A stretch of 64,000 nucleotides of DNA from Exiguobacterium acetylicum DSM 20416 (GCF_000702605.1 NZ_JNIR01000001.1:1664501-1728500), one strand, 5' to 3'; positions 27,281-37,036 are shown, counted from the stretch's first letter. Translations and numbers: made by a program. The notes: generated from the letters alone by a model not told the origin.

Positions 27281-28354
27281 ATGGAAACTATTTTATCTGT
27301 TCGCGACCTGAATGTCGCTTTCCATACGTATGCCGGGACGGTACAAGCCGTCCGCGGTGTATCGTTTGATTTGAAAAAAGGCGAGACACTCGCAATCGTT
27401 GGTGAGTCTGGTTCTGGTAAATCGGTTACTTCAAAAGCAATCATGCGTTTGATTCCAAACCCACCAGGTGAAATCACACAAGGTGAAATCTTATTTGAAG
27501 GTCGTGACCTCGTTAAGCTTTCGGATAAAGAAATGCAAAAAGTCCGCGGTCGTGATATCGCAATGATTTTCCAAGACCCGATGACATCACTTAACCCGAC
27601 AATGACGATTTATAAACAAATCGCTGAAGGATTAAAACGTCACCAAGGCTTAACAGGCGACGCAGCGAAAAAGCGTACACTCGAACTTTTGACACTCGTA
27701 GGAATTCCGAATCCAGAAGCGCGTCTGAAACAATATCCGCACCAATTATCGGGTGGGATGCGTCAACGGATCGTCATCGCAATCGCACTTGCATGTAATC
27801 CGAAAGTGTTGATTGCCGATGAGCCGACGACTGCACTCGATGTTACGATTCAAGCTCAGATCCTTGAGTTATTGAAAGACATTCAGCAAAAAACGGGTAC
27901 AGCAATCATCTTTATTACGCACGACTTAGGTGTCGTAGCGAACATGGCTGACCGTGTAGCCGTCATGTATGCTGGTAAATTGATTGAAAAAGGTACAGTA
28001 GATGAGATCTTCTATGAGCCGCGTCATCCATATACTTGGGGACTACTAGGTTCAATGCCACGTCCATCGGATGACCGTTCACAAGATCTTCCTGCGATTC
28101 CAGGAACTCCACCGAACTTGATGCATCCACCAGTCGGTGATGCGTTTGCACCGCGTAACAAATACGCGATGAAGATTGATTTCGAGAAAGAACCACCTTT
28201 CTTCAAAATCTCAGATACACATGAAGCGGCGACGTGGTTGCTACATCCACAAGCTCCATATGTCGAACCACCCGCTGCAATCCGTGACTTGGCGTTAAAA
28301 TACCGTCCGGACAGCGTGTTCTCAAAATCGCTTCTGAAAGGCGGTCTGAAATAA
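27281..28354 (+). CDS. oppD: Oligopeptide ABC transporter ATPase OppD
   Basis: A 357-aa cytosolic ATPase. Walker A is GESGSGKS (residues 41-48), then FQDPMTSLNPTMT (Q-loop), the signature LSGGMRQR and Walker B VLIADEPTTALD, with the switch His in ITHDLG. The C-terminal oligopeptide extension HPYTWGLLGSMPR is present. It overlaps oppF by TAATG. Confidence 0.95.
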   Translation: METILSVRDLNVAFHTYAGTVQAVRGVSFDLKKGETLAIVGESGSGKSVTSKAIMRLIPNPPGEITQGEILFEGRDLVKLSDKEMQKVRGRDIAMIFQDPMTSLNPTMTIYKQIAEGLKRHQGLTGDAAKKRTLELLTLVGIPNPEARLKQYPHQLSGGMRQRIVIAIALACNPKVLIADEPTTALDVTIQAQILELLKDIQQKTGTAIIFITHDLGVVANMADRVAVMYAGKLIEKGTVDEIFYEPRHPYTWGLLGSMPRPSDDRSQDLPAIPGTPPNLMHPPVGDAFAPRNKYAMKIDFEKEPPFFKISDTHEAATWLLHPQAPYVEPPAAIRDLALKYRPDSVFSKSLLKGGLK

Positions 28355-29307
28355 TGGAAAACCGTAATAAATTACTTGAAGTAAAAAACTTGAAGCAACA
28401 TTTCAATATTGGACGTGGACGCGTCGTCAAAGCGGTTGATGGACTTTCATTTGATATCTACGAAGGCGAAGTACTTGGTCTCGTTGGAGAGTCAGGCTGT
28501 GGTAAGTCTACGACTGGTCGCTCGATTATTGGTTTATACGAAGCGACAGACGGCGAAGTCATCTTCAAAGGTGAAAACGTTCATGGTAAGAAGTCACGTA
28601 AAGACAAATTGAAATTCAACCGTGCAATGCAAATGATCTTCCAAGATCCGTATGCATCGTTAAATCCACGGATGACGGTTGGCGATATCATCGCTGAAGG
28701 AATCGATATTCACGGTTTAGCAAACTCAAAAGAAGAGCGCAATAACCGTGTGTATGATTTGCTTGAGACGGTTGGTTTGACGAAAGAACATGCGAGTCGT
28801 TACCCGCACGAGTTCTCAGGTGGTCAGCGTCAACGGATTGGTATCGCACGCGCACTTGCTGTAGAGCCGGACTTCATCATTGCGGATGAGCCGATTTCAG
28901 CACTCGACGTATCGATTCAAGCCCAAGTCGTCAACTTGATGAAAAAACTGCAACGTGATCGCAGTTTGACATACTTGTTCATCGCCCATGATTTATCGAT
29001 GGTCAAGTATATCTCAGACCGGATCGGTGTTATGTATCAGGGTCACCTCGTTGAATTGTGTGATGCGGATCGTCTGTATGAGAATCCAGTTCATGCGTAT
29101 ACGAAGTCACTTTTGTCTGCGATTCCGCTTCCGGATCCAGAGCACGAGCGGACACGTAAACGGATCATCTTCGATCGTCCGACGAGTGGACCGGTCGGTA
29201 AATCGGATGAAGATTCGAGCATTCCACCACTTCGTGAAATCGAGCCAGGTCACTTCGTTTCGATGACGGATGCAGAACTTGAAGCGTATCAAGCGCAACT
29301 CGTATAA
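28354..29307 (+). CDS. oppF: Oligopeptide ABC transporter ATPase OppF
   Basis: The second ATPase, 317 aa. Walker A is GESGCGKS (residues 45-52), Q-loop [13 protein letters not shown], signature FSGGQRQR, Walker [13 protein letters not shown] and the C-terminal [19 protein letters not shown] extension. It ends the operon at a strong bidirectional terminator. Confidence 0.95.
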   Translation: MENRNKLLEVKNLKQHFNIGRGRVVKAVDGLSFDIYEGEVLGLVGESGCGKSTTGRSIIGLYEATDGEVIFKGENVHGKKSRKDKLKFNRAMQMIFQDPYASLNPRMTVGDIIAEGIDIHGLANSKEERNNRVYDLLETVGLTKEHASRYPHEFSGGQRQRIGIARALAVEPDFIIADEPISALDVSIQAQVVNLMKKLQRDRSLTYLFIAHDLSMVKYISDRIGVMYQGHLVELCDADRLYENPVHAYTKSLLSAIPLPDPEHERTRKRIIFDRPTSGPVGKSDEDSSIPPLREIEPGHFVSMTDAELEAYQAQLV

Positions 29308-29318
29308 TCGTTAAAGCA

Positions 29319-29355
29319 AAAAGGCATTTCCACGTTGATCGTGGAAATGCCTTTT
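29319..29355. terminator. Bidirectional terminator after oppF
   Basis: AAAAGGCATTTCCACG and its exact complement pair around TTGAT, flanked by A and T runs. It also overlaps the stop of the convergent HD gene. Confidence 0.9.
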
Positions 29356-29887
29356 AATTTTCTGATGCGATACGCGGTAGATGAGCAAATCGATGGACGA
29401 CTGCATCGATTGCATCAAGACGACGCATGGCTTCTTCAAAGTCAATTTTTTCGTAATGATGGAGTCCGCCCGGCTGTTCTTCCAGCGTATCCGCATCATG
29501 GACAAGTTGTTGAAGAGGTGTTCGATTGATCGCACCTGGTGGAAGATAAGAATCCGTATGCAACAGAACGGCGAGAGCAATTTCTTTTGCGCGTGCTGGT
29601 TCTTCACCAAGGCGAATTAGAAGTTTGTGAGCACGTTCAGCTCCTTTAATGGCATGAATATCATTTTGGCGATATAAATCATAGTTCCAAGTGCCATCGG
29701 TATACCATTCGTAATGACCGATATCATGTAAGAGTGCTGCCTTCGTAGCAGTGTCAGCATCTAAGCCGCGTTTCGTAGCAAGTGTTAGCGCGCGCTCCGC
29801 GACTGAAATCGCATGATTCAAGCCAGAACGAGATAAATATTTTTGAGCGATCGGATGATCGAGAATCGTGACGAGTGTTAATGCCAT
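29354..29887 (-). CDS. HD-domain phosphohydrolase
   Basis: A 177-aa metal-dependent HD-superfamily protein. The metal ligands are in LNHAISVAERA, ALLHDIGHYEW (HD pair near residue 52) and LVHDADTLEEQPGG. Substrates of this superfamily include nucleotides and phosphoesters, and none can be chosen here. ATG 29887 follows AGGAG. In B. subtilis the opp-spx interval holds other genes (yjbB, yjbC), so this is a lineage-specific neighbour. Confidence 0.82.
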   Translation of the reverse strand: MALTLVTILDHPIAQKYLSRSGLNHAISVAERALTLATKRGLDADTATKAALLHDIGHYEWYTDGTWNYDLYRQNDIHAIKGAERAHKLLIRLGEEPARAKEIALAVLLHTDSYLPPGAINRTPLQQLVHDADTLEEQPGGLHHYEKIDFEEAMRRLDAIDAVVHRFAHLPRIASEN

Positions 29888-30027
29888 GAATGAAAAACTC
29901 CTTTCTGAGCGTTGATATTTCTATACACTCTACAGAAAATTGAAAGAAATTGCAACTGTTTTTCATTTCTCAATCGACAATCTCACATATTTAATTGCTT
30001 AAAGTAGGAATAGATTTTTGAGATACG

Positions 30028-30036
30028 TGGTATACT
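30028..30036 (+). promoter_or_regulatory. Extended -10 promoter for the small transcript before spx
   Basis: TGG-TATACT at 30028-30036 lies about 75 nt upstream of the 45-aa frame. With the terminator at 30240-30278 it would define a transcript of about 235 nt. Confidence 0.5.
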
Positions 30037-30110
30037 TACTAATGTAGAAGATGATTATTTCGCTTTCGTAGGTTGTTAGTTCTGTTTCGGGCCGATTGGG
30101 GTGTCGGAAT

Positions 30111-30248
30111 ATGAAAGAACGTGACAAGAAGAAAAAGCTGAAGAAGCGCCTTTTGCGGGATATTTTAGAGAAAAAACTGAAAGAAATGAAACTTCCTAAA
30201 GCAAAAGAGACGATTTCTCAGCCATTTGATCACACGCCAGCTTGTTAA
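30111..30248 (+). CDS. Small basic protein, 45 aa (hypothetical)
   Basis: The frame starts MKERDKKKKLKKRLLRDILE and ends SQPFDHTPAC. It is very lysine-rich (about one third K/R) with a likely amphipathic helix. GGGGTG lies 7 nt upstream of ATG 30111, and the stop falls in the first arm of a 15-bp terminator. A promoter and terminator frame it as an independent unit. It could be a real micro-protein or a small regulatory RNA; I do not recognise it. Confidence 0.45.
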   Translation: MKERDKKKKLKKRLLRDILEKKLKEMKLPKAKETISQPFDHTPAC

Positions 30249-30278
30249 AGCCACGTGGTGGCTTTAACAAGCTTTTTT
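30240..30278 (+). terminator. Strong terminator upstream of spx
   Basis: GCTTGTTAAAGCCAC and GTGGCTTTAACAAGC form a perfect 15-bp stem with a GTG loop, followed by TTTTTT. Confidence 0.92.
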
Positions 30279-30420
30279 ACGAAAAGTTCTTTCATCTTTA
30301 TAAAAAAGCTAGGTTTTCTGCTTTATTAGATGTAAACTGTCAAGTAATAGAACCATCATCAATATTTGCTTATTCACATAGATATCGAATGATGTTAAAT
30401 CAGGGGGAGGATGTTTTTCA

Positions 30421-30819
30421 ATGGTAACACTCTATACTTCACCAAGTTGTACTTCTTGTCGGAAAGCACGCGCGTGGCTTGAAGAACATGAAATCCCGTT
30501 CGTTGAACGTAATATTTTTTCAGAACCATTATCGCTCGATGAAATCAAACAGATTCTTCGTATGACGGAAGATGGAACGGACGAGATTATCTCAACACGT
30601 TCAAAAGTCTTCTCGAAACTCGATGTTTCCGTTGAAAACTTATCGTTGCAGCACCTATACGATTTGATTCAAGAATATCCGGGATTATTGCGTCGTCCAA
30701 TCTTGATTGATGAAAAACGCCTTCAAGTTGGATACAACGAGGATGAAATCCGTCGATTCTTACCGCGCAAGGTGCGTACGTTCCAACTTTTGGAAGCACA
30801 GCGTCTTGTAAACGAGTAA
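30421..30819 (+). CDS. spx: Transcriptional regulator Spx
   Basis: Spx is an ArsC-like protein that binds the RNA polymerase alpha C-terminal domain and redirects transcription during thiol stress; ClpXP keeps its level low. The 132-aa product has the redox CxxC CTSC at residues 10-13 and the diagnostic [23 protein letters not shown] block. Its C-terminus is not the LAN tail of B. subtilis Spx but RLVNE. ATG 30421 follows GGGGAGG. Its adaptor gene spxH lies at 37037 and mecA directly downstream, as in B. subtilis. Confidence 0.97.
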   Translation: MVTLYTSPSCTSCRKARAWLEEHEIPFVERNIFSEPLSLDEIKQILRMTEDGTDEIISTRSKVFSKLDVSVENLSLQHLYDLIQEYPGLLRRPILIDEKRLQVGYNEDEIRRFLPRKVRTFQLLEAQRLVNE

Positions 30820-30824
30820 TTTTG

Positions 30825-30858
30825 AAAAGCACGCTGCTTCGTGAGCAGTGTGCTTTTT
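30825..30858 (+). terminator. Terminator after spx
   Basis: AAAAGCACGCTGCT pairs with AGCAGTGTGCTTTTT around TCGTG, with one G-U. Confidence 0.85.
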
Positions 30859-30990
30859 GTTACCGATAAAAAAGGTTAAAATAAAGATAACAAAGGAATA
30901 GAAATATATCCTTCGGATTCAAAACTATGAATCCAAGTCATGTCCTCGTTCGTATTCTAGATAAGGAACGAGAAGAAAGGAGTGGACAGT

Positions 30991-31617
30991 TTGAAAATCG
31001 AACGCGTCAATGACAATACGGTCAAGTTCTTCATCACGTACACCGACATCGAACGCCGTGGTTTTGCCCGAGATGAGATTTGGTATAACCGGGAACGGGG
31101 AGAACAGTTATTCTGGCAGATGATGGACGAAGCGAATGAAAAAGAGTCCATCTCCTTCGAAGGTCCACTGTGGATACAAGTGCAAGCATTTGAAAAAGGT
31201 CTTGAAGTCACTGTAACGATCGCGAAAAATGCAGTTGATGGTGAGCAAGTCGATGAAGACGAACTCGATTCACTTTTACGATCAGCGATGTCTGAGACAG
31301 AAGATAAAGATACAGAGTTAAGCCAAGATGTTTTATTTGAAACTCGCGATTTCGAACATATCATCGCGCTCAGTCAATATGCGAACGCTCCTGTATTCGC
31401 AGAACTTGAAACAGCGCTTTATCAAAAAGATGGACTTTATTTACTGCATGTTCATTTCGAAGATGATGTGAACGTAGAAGCGCAAGAAAACGTCATGAGT
31501 TTAATCGCAGAGTATCTCCAGTTCAGCGAACAAACGATACATCCTGTCGCTGAATATGGGAAACAGATCATTGCTTCAGATGTCTTTCCGTTCATTCGGA
31601 AATATTTTCCGAACTAA
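30991..31617 (+). CDS. mecA: ClpC adaptor protein MecA
   Basis: MecA recruits substrates such as ComK to ClpCP and helps assemble the ClpC hexamer. The 208-aa product has the N-terminal substrate domain (KIERVNDNTVKFFITYTDIE, then EIWYNRERGEQLFW) and a C-terminal ClpC-binding domain ending VAEYGKQIIASDVFPFIRKY. I chose a TTG start at 30991: AAAGGAG lies 8 nt upstream, while the GTG at 30982 overlaps that site. The resulting MKIERVN matches the B. subtilis start. Confidence 0.93.
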   Translation: MKIERVNDNTVKFFITYTDIERRGFARDEIWYNRERGEQLFWQMMDEANEKESISFEGPLWIQVQAFEKGLEVTVTIAKNAVDGEQVDEDELDSLLRSAMSETEDKDTELSQDVLFETRDFEHIIALSQYANAPVFAELETALYQKDGLYLLHVHFEDDVNVEAQENVMSLIAEYLQFSEQTIHPVAEYGKQIIASDVFPFIRKYFPN

Positions 31618-31636
31618 GGTCAGAAAAAGTGCGAGG

Positions 31637-31670
31637 AAAAGGAGGATCACATATCGTGATACCTCCTTTT
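31637..31670. terminator. Bidirectional terminator between mecA and the SDR gene
   Basis: AAAAGGAGGATCAC pairs with GTGATACCTCCTTTT (one bulge) around ATATC. Confidence 0.75.
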
Positions 31671-31679
31671 GTTCTGGTA

Positions 31680-32402
31680 TTAAGTGAGGGTGTAGCCTCC
31701 ATCTACGATGAGCGCTTGACCGTTGATGTAACTCGCTTTGTTTGATAGTAAGAAACAAACGACCTCAGCGATTTCAGAAGGTTGTGCAGGTTTACCTCGA
31801 AGGTGACGTTTCATTGCGAGATCAAATTTATCTTTCCCGCCATATAACGCATGACTGAGCGCTGTATCGACTGGTCCCGGGCAAATAGCATTAAATCGGT
31901 ACTTACCATGGAATCGGGCAGCGTATGTCTTTGTTAGCGTCAGTAAAGCACTTTTAGACGATGCATAAGGCAGTAGCATTGCTGGAAACTTAACGTGACC
32001 TACGATGGCACTATTATTGACGATAGAAGCACCCTTTGAGAAGCGTTTCGTCGCAAGCTGGATGATTCGTTCGGGCGCGTGATAGTTCACTTGGAACACT
32101 TCTTTTTGTTGATCGGAGACACGTTCAGGTGCAACGGGTTTCCCGAAAGTACCTGCATTGTTGAAAATACCATCGATTTCTGGGAAATCTTCTTGTGTTT
32201 CTTCAAAGAACGCATCGATTGCAGAGGAATCAGCTAAGTCGACAGGGAAGAAATATAAACGTCCTTCTCCGTTTGATTCAAGCGAGGATCCCTTTTCTTC
32301 ATTGCGACCAATCGCAAGGACGGTATGTCCCTCCCGAATGAGTTGAAGGGAAGTTGCCTCACCAATTCCACTTGTTGCACCAGTAATGATATACGTACCC
32401 AT
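31680..32402 (-). CDS. Short-chain dehydrogenase/reductase
   Basis: A 240-aa NAD(P)-dependent oxidoreductase. The cofactor motif TGATSGIG is at residues 7-14, then NNAG (near 92), the catalytic Ser in NNSAIVG, YASSK (Tyr/Lys near 155-159) and the CPGPVDT loop. It ends with YINGQALIVDGGY, typical of classical SDRs. The substrate is unknown. It stands alone between mecA and cls. Confidence 0.87.
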   Translation of the reverse strand: MGTYIITGATSGIGEATSLQLIREGHTVLAIGRNEEKGSSLESNGEGRLYFFPVDLADSSAIDAFFEETQEDFPEIDGIFNNAGTFGKPVAPERVSDQQKEVFQVNYHAPERIIQLATKRFSKGASIVNNSAIVGHVKFPAMLLPYASSKSALLTLTKTYAARFHGKYRFNAICPGPVDTALSHALYGGKDKFDLAMKRHLRGKPAQPSEIAEVVCFLLSNKASYINGQALIVDGGYTLT

Positions 32403-32472
32403 TTAAACGCTTCCTTTCTGTCATCAGTTAAAATACGATTTGTACGATCTACATAAAAAAGGAGGGGGATTC

Positions 32473-33984
32473 ATGCTACGACGTGTACAACTTCTCATGA
32501 CCCTCATCTTGACCATCGGCTTGATTGCCTTTTTATCCTACTATTGGAGTGTCTATATGGTAGGTTGGCTGTCCATCGTCATCATCTTGGTCGTCATGAG
32601 CGTGTTCGTCATCATTTTACTTGAAAATCGGAACCCAGAACGAACGCTCGTCTGGGCACTCGTCATGATGGCATTGCCTGTCGTTGGCGTATTCGTGTAT
32701 TTCACATTTGGTCAGAATTACCGTCGAAAACGAATGTTTCGACTGAAGGCAATGCTTGATGAAGAGTCTTACATTAAATATCGTACCCAGTTTAAGGCAG
32801 GGGTACACCAATCAGTGTTCCAAGAAGGACATTATGGAAAAGTTGTGACACTTATCGATTCAATCAGTCGCCTTCCGATTTCGTATAATACACATACAAG
32901 GATCTTGACGAATGGTCAGGAAAAGTTTCCGATTCTTTTAGAAGAGATTCGTCAAGCACAGCATCATATTCATTTGGAGTACTATATCGTACGCGATGAT
33001 CAACTTGCGCTTCAGTTACAGGAAGCGTTGATTGAAAAGGCCAAGCAAGGAATCGAGGTCCGCTTTCTTTATGATGCTGTCGGATGTTTTTCGACGGATA
33101 AACATTATTTCAAGAAGATGCAGGCGGCTGGTATTGAGGTTCGTGCGTTTTTCCCCGTCGTCTTACCGTTTATTTCGAGTAAATCTAACTACCGGAATCA
33201 TCGGAAAATCGTCGTCATCGATGGAACGGTTGCTTTTACAGGCGGAATCAACATTGGCGACGAGTATATCGGTCGTGATCAACATTTTGGTTTCTGGCGT
33301 GATACTCACCTTCTTGTAAGAGGAGAGGCTGTCTCTGAACTCCAATTGATTTTTTTGCAAGACTGGTATTACATGACCGGTGAACGGCTGTTTACCCCGT
33401 TTTATATGGAGCCACTTGAGTACGTTGAAGAAGCAACAGGAGGCGTTCAAATCATTGCAAGCGGACCTGATGAGCCACATGAGGCAATGAAATCACTTTA
33501 CTTCGGGCTCATCACGGAAGCGCGTGAATCGGTCTATATTGCTTCCCCGTATTTGATACCGGACGAAGATCTCATGACAGCGCTGAAGACAGCTGCTATG
33601 GCAGGGATTGATGTCCGTATTCTACTACCGAGTTTCCCAGATCATAAAATCGTGTTTTATGCGAGCCGTTCATACTTTGATGATTTGCTACAAGCTGGTG
33701 TGAAAATCTACGAGTACAACAAAGGGTTCATGCACTCGAAAGTCATCGTCGTCGATGACGCCATCGCAACGATTGGGACAGCGAACATGGATTTACGTAG
33801 TTTTCATTTGAATTTCGAAGTGAATGCTTTTTTATACGGAACAAACTCTGTTCATGAACTGACACGTGATTTTTATGAAGATTTTAGCCATTCAACACAA
33901 GTTGATGCTGATCTGTTTCATCGGCGTCCATTACGCCGTCGATTGATTGAATCAATTTCACGTTTATTCTCACCGTTACTCTAG
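32473..33984 (+). CDS. cls: Cardiolipin synthase
   Basis: Cardiolipin synthase condenses two phosphatidylglycerols at the membrane. The 503-aa product has two N-terminal membrane helices (LLMTLILTIGLIAFLSYYW; WLSIVIILVVMSVFVIILL) and two phospholipase-D HKD motifs, NHRKIVVIDG with H243 and MHSKVIVVDD with H421. I chose ATG 32473 because GGAGGGGG lies just upstream. It shares the window with PgpA- and PAP2-type phosphatases at 44 kb that act in the same pathway. Confidence 0.93.
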   Translation: MLRRVQLLMTLILTIGLIAFLSYYWSVYMVGWLSIVIILVVMSVFVIILLENRNPERTLVWALVMMALPVVGVFVYFTFGQNYRRKRMFRLKAMLDEESYIKYRTQFKAGVHQSVFQEGHYGKVVTLIDSISRLPISYNTHTRILTNGQEKFPILLEEIRQAQHHIHLEYYIVRDDQLALQLQEALIEKAKQGIEVRFLYDAVGCFSTDKHYFKKMQAAGIEVRAFFPVVLPFISSKSNYRNHRKIVVIDGTVAFTGGINIGDEYIGRDQHFGFWRDTHLLVRGEAVSELQLIFLQDWYYMTGERLFTPFYMEPLEYVEEATGGVQIIASGPDEPHEAMKSLYFGLITEARESVYIASPYLIPDEDLMTALKTAAMAGIDVRILLPSFPDHKIVFYASRSYFDDLLQAGVKIYEYNKGFMHSKVIVVDDAIATIGTANMDLRSFHLNFEVNAFLYGTNSVHELTRDFYEDFSHSTQVDADLFHRRPLRRRLIESISRLFSPLL

Positions 33985-34002
33985 CAAAAGGGGACGATTC
34001 AG

Positions 34003-34953
34003 ATGTTTGAAGCCATTAATGCTTCTGGTAAACGCATCATGATTCACAGATTTCCCATCCATGAATTAAAAGCGATGTCCTTACGTTGTCCGTATTGCCT
34101 GAAGCCATTGCGCGTCAGGCAAGGACGACGACCACATTTTGCACATATCTCAGCTTGTTCAGGAGAAAGTAGTTTGCATATGTCCTGGAAAAAGCGTATT
34201 GCCGATTCTTTAATAAACGCAGGTATCCAAGTCGAATTTGAATGGATGACTGGAGAGAGACGTTTTGACCTGTGGATACCAGAAAGGGAACTTGGAATTG
34301 AAATTCAACGTTCTCCAATGTCGGCAGAGGAATGGATGAGACGAGCCATACTTGATGCGAAACAAGAACAAACAGTTCGGTGGATCGGATTTCATCCTTC
34401 ACAGGGTGTCACATTGCGATTGCAAGGTTGGATGCGACAAGCATTTTTACAAAATGATTATTTGGATCTAATCGTCGAGAATCAAATCCGGAGATTTCGA
34501 CATCCGGTTCCTTTTGCGAAACATCATGTCTATTGTACGGTTCAATCGCTTTCGTTATCTGATTTTCTCTCGATAGAGTCTTCATCATTTCCTCGGAAAT
34601 TTTCAATCGCTCGATGGCAAGGAATCGTTCATCGCTATCGTCGACGTCCTTTTTATCCTTCATTACCTCCACGCCTCCTAAAGGTTCCACTGTATCAAGC
34701 AGGTTTCCATCTACAAAATCTTCCCTCTTTTGTCTTTCTTCCCATCACACGTTTATTATTTCTACCCGTCCATCCCTTTGAATTTCAAATCGTCGTCTTT
34801 TTAGAGCTAAAAGGAAGATATACTTCGATCTGTCTGGAACATGCCATAAATCAACTGCTTCAGCAATTGAATCTATCAATTGAAAGAGAGTTGATTGATG
34901 CTCTTGTCAGGGAATGGATGGAGCGGATTGAGGAGGCGAATAAGCTGTTTTAG
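34003..34953 (+). CDS. coiA: Competence protein CoiA
   Basis: CoiA is a nuclease-like protein needed for DNA processing in natural transformation. The 316-aa product has an N-terminal zinc-finger-like region (CPYCLKPLRVRQGRRPHFAH, residues 27-46) and a nuclease core (RFDLWIPERELGIEIQRS). The second half is diverged. It lies between cls and pepF; in B. subtilis coiA (yjbF) also lies between mecA and pepF. Together with mecA it points to a conserved competence neighbourhood. Confidence 0.88.
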   Translation: MFEAINASGKRIMIHRFPIHELKAMSLRCPYCLKPLRVRQGRRPHFAHISACSGESSLHMSWKKRIADSLINAGIQVEFEWMTGERRFDLWIPERELGIEIQRSPMSAEEWMRRAILDAKQEQTVRWIGFHPSQGVTLRLQGWMRQAFLQNDYLDLIVENQIRRFRHPVPFAKHHVYCTVQSLSLSDFLSIESSSFPRKFSIARWQGIVHRYRRRPFYPSLPPRLLKVPLYQAGFHLQNLPSFVFLPITRLLFLPVHPFEFQIVVFLELKGRYTSICLEHAINQLLQQLNLSIERELIDALVREWMERIEEANKLF

Positions 34954-35017
34954 CAGGAGCACTTCGATTGTTTGTCGAAAAGAAAACAGGTATAACTGAA
35001 TTAAAGGAGTGAGGGAA

Positions 35018-36820
35018 ATGGCAGAAGTATTAACACGTCAAGATGTTGACGTTACAGAAACATGGAATCTAGAGTCGATTTACGCAACGAACGAAGCGTG
35101 GGAAGAAGAATTCGAATCGGTGAAAGCGATGCTTCCATTACTCGTCGAGTATAAGGGTCGTCTTGGACAGAGTGCAGAAACGCTCTATGAAGGGTTACAG
35201 TTACGAGACGAAGTCTCAAGACGCCTTTATAAGCTTTATACATACGCGCACATGCGTTATGACGAAAATACAGCAGACAGCTTCTATCAAGCCATGAACG
35301 ACCGTGCTCGGACGCTCGCGTCGCAAATCGGAGCAACACTTGCTTTCATGACACCAGAACTATTAGCTGTACCTGAGTCAACGATTGAGACGTATCTTAA
35401 TGAGAATCCAGATCTTGCGATGTATCGTCACGCATTTGATGAATTGAATCAAGAGCGTGAACACGTCCTGACGGAAGCAGAAGAAGCGATTCTTGCGAAG
35501 GCAGGAGAAGTACTCGGTCAATCCGGTACGACGTTCGGTATGTTGAACAATGCAGATCTGACATTCCCGAAAATTAAAGGGGAAGACGGAGAAGAGACAG
35601 AGTTGACACATGGTCGCTTCATCACATTCCTTGAATCATCTGATCGTTCGGTCCGTGAAGCAGCATTTAAAGCGATGTACGGAACATATGCGAAATACAC
35701 CAATACACTCGCCTCGACACTTGCTGGGTCAGTTAAGAAAGACAACTTCTATGCGGATGTCCGGAAGTTCCCATCGGCACGCGCAGCAGCTTTACACGGT
35801 AATGCGATTCCTGAGTCCGTCTATGATGGATTAGTTGAAGCGGTACATGAGCATTTACCACTGCTCCATCGTTACGTCGCCCTGCGTAAGCGGGTGCTCG
35901 GACTCGATGAACTACACGTGTATGATATGTACACACCACTCGTTTCTGAGGTGGAGATGAAAGTCTCTTACGAGGAAGCGAAACAATTGATGGTTGAAGG
36001 ACTCGCCCCGCTCGGAGCGGAGTACAAGCACATCCTCGAAGAAGGATTGTCTGAACGTTGGGTTGATGTCCGGGAGACGCGTGGTAAACGGAGTGGAGCT
36101 TACTCTTCTGGTGCTTATGATACACAGCCGTTCATTTTGATGAACTGGCAAGACAACATCAACAACCTCTTTACACTCGCACATGAATTCGGACATTCTG
36201 TCCATAGTTATTACACGCGGAAATCTCAACCATATCCATATGGTGACTATTCAATCTTCGTCGCAGAAGTCGCCTCAACGACGAATGAAGCATTATTGAA
36301 CGACTATCTATTGAAAAAAGTGACGGATCGTAAAGAAAAACTCTATCTATTGAACAATCAACTCGAAACATTCCGCGGAACATTGTTCCGACAAACGATG
36401 TTCGCCGAGTTCGAACATGCAATCCATGATGCGGCTCGTCTTGGACAATCGCTGACACCGGAATTCCTAACGTCAACGTATTATGCGTTGAATCAAAAAT
36501 ACTTCGGAGAAGAAATTGTATTAGATGAAGAAATTGGTCTAGAATGGGCTCGGATTCCACACTTCTACTACAATTATTATGTCTATCAGTATGCAACAGG
36601 TATTTCTGCTGCTGCTGCCTTGACGGATCAGATTCTAGAAGAAGGACAACCTGCTGTAGAGCGATACATCAACAATTTCTTAAAAGCGGGATCAAGTGAT
36701 TATCCAATCGAAGTGTTAAAAGCTGCGGGTGTTGATATGACAACAAAAGCACCAGTGGAAGCAGCACTTCGTCAATTTGAACGTGTCCTAGATGAATTTG
36801 AATCTTTGTTAGCAGAGTGA
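35018..36820 (+). CDS. pepF: Oligoendopeptidase F
   Basis: This M3B zinc metallopeptidase cleaves short peptides in the cytoplasm. It could process peptides brought in by Opp, whose genes lie nearby. The 600-aa product has the PepF N-terminal domain and the catalytic HEFGH at residues 389-393, with the downstream E in EVASTTNEALLNDY. I chose ATG 35018 (MAEVLTRQDVD) with AAAGGAG 8 nt upstream; the GTG at 35009 overlaps that site. Confidence 0.95.
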   Translation: MAEVLTRQDVDVTETWNLESIYATNEAWEEEFESVKAMLPLLVEYKGRLGQSAETLYEGLQLRDEVSRRLYKLYTYAHMRYDENTADSFYQAMNDRARTLASQIGATLAFMTPELLAVPESTIETYLNENPDLAMYRHAFDELNQEREHVLTEAEEAILAKAGEVLGQSGTTFGMLNNADLTFPKIKGEDGEETELTHGRFITFLESSDRSVREAAFKAMYGTYAKYTNTLASTLAGSVKKDNFYADVRKFPSARAAALHGNAIPESVYDGLVEAVHEHLPLLHRYVALRKRVLGLDELHVYDMYTPLVSEVEMKVSYEEAKQLMVEGLAPLGAEYKHILEEGLSERWVDVRETRGKRSGAYSSGAYDTQPFILMNWQDNINNLFTLAHEFGHSVHSYYTRKSQPYPYGDYSIFVAEVASTTNEALLNDYLLKKVTDRKEKLYLLNNQLETFRGTLFRQTMFAEFEHAIHDAARLGQSLTPEFLTSTYYALNQKYFGEEIVLDEEIGLEWARIPHFYYNYYVYQYATGISAAAALTDQILEEGQPAVERYINNFLKAGSSDYPIEVLKAAGVDMTTKAPVEAALRQFERVLDEFESLLAE

Positions 36821-36881
36821 CATCTTTGTGACAAAGTGAACAAAGAGTGGAAAAGAGGAGAGGTCCACGATATACTTATAT

Positions 36882-36975
36882 TGTGAAGAGGGTCACATTC
36901 CCCAGTCGATTCTCTTTTTCCCCCATCCAGTGGTCAAAAGAAAAGTCCTTCTCGTCATGAGGGACTTTTTCTTTT
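36882..36975 (+). ncRNA. Candidate small RNA between pepF and spxH
   Basis: TATACT at 36871-36876 with a weak TGGAAA 17 bp upstream could start a transcript near 36883. AAAAGTCC with GGACTTTT plus a T-run (36941-36975) would end it after about 90 nt. No frame with a ribosome site is seen. The hairpin may simply be the pepF terminator, so this is tentative. Confidence 0.3.
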
Positions 36976-36989
36976 GTCTATGATTGAAC

Positions 36990-37028
36990 ATAAAAAGGAC
37001 AGTGAAGCACGCTTCACTGTCCTTTTTA
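36990..37028. terminator. Bidirectional terminator before the spxH stop
   Basis: ATAAAAAGGACAGTGAAGC and GCTTCACTGTCCTTTTTAT form a perfect 19-bp stem around AC. It serves spxH on the minus strand and backs up the pepF unit. Confidence 0.9.
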
Positions 37029-37036
37029 TGTTTTTA

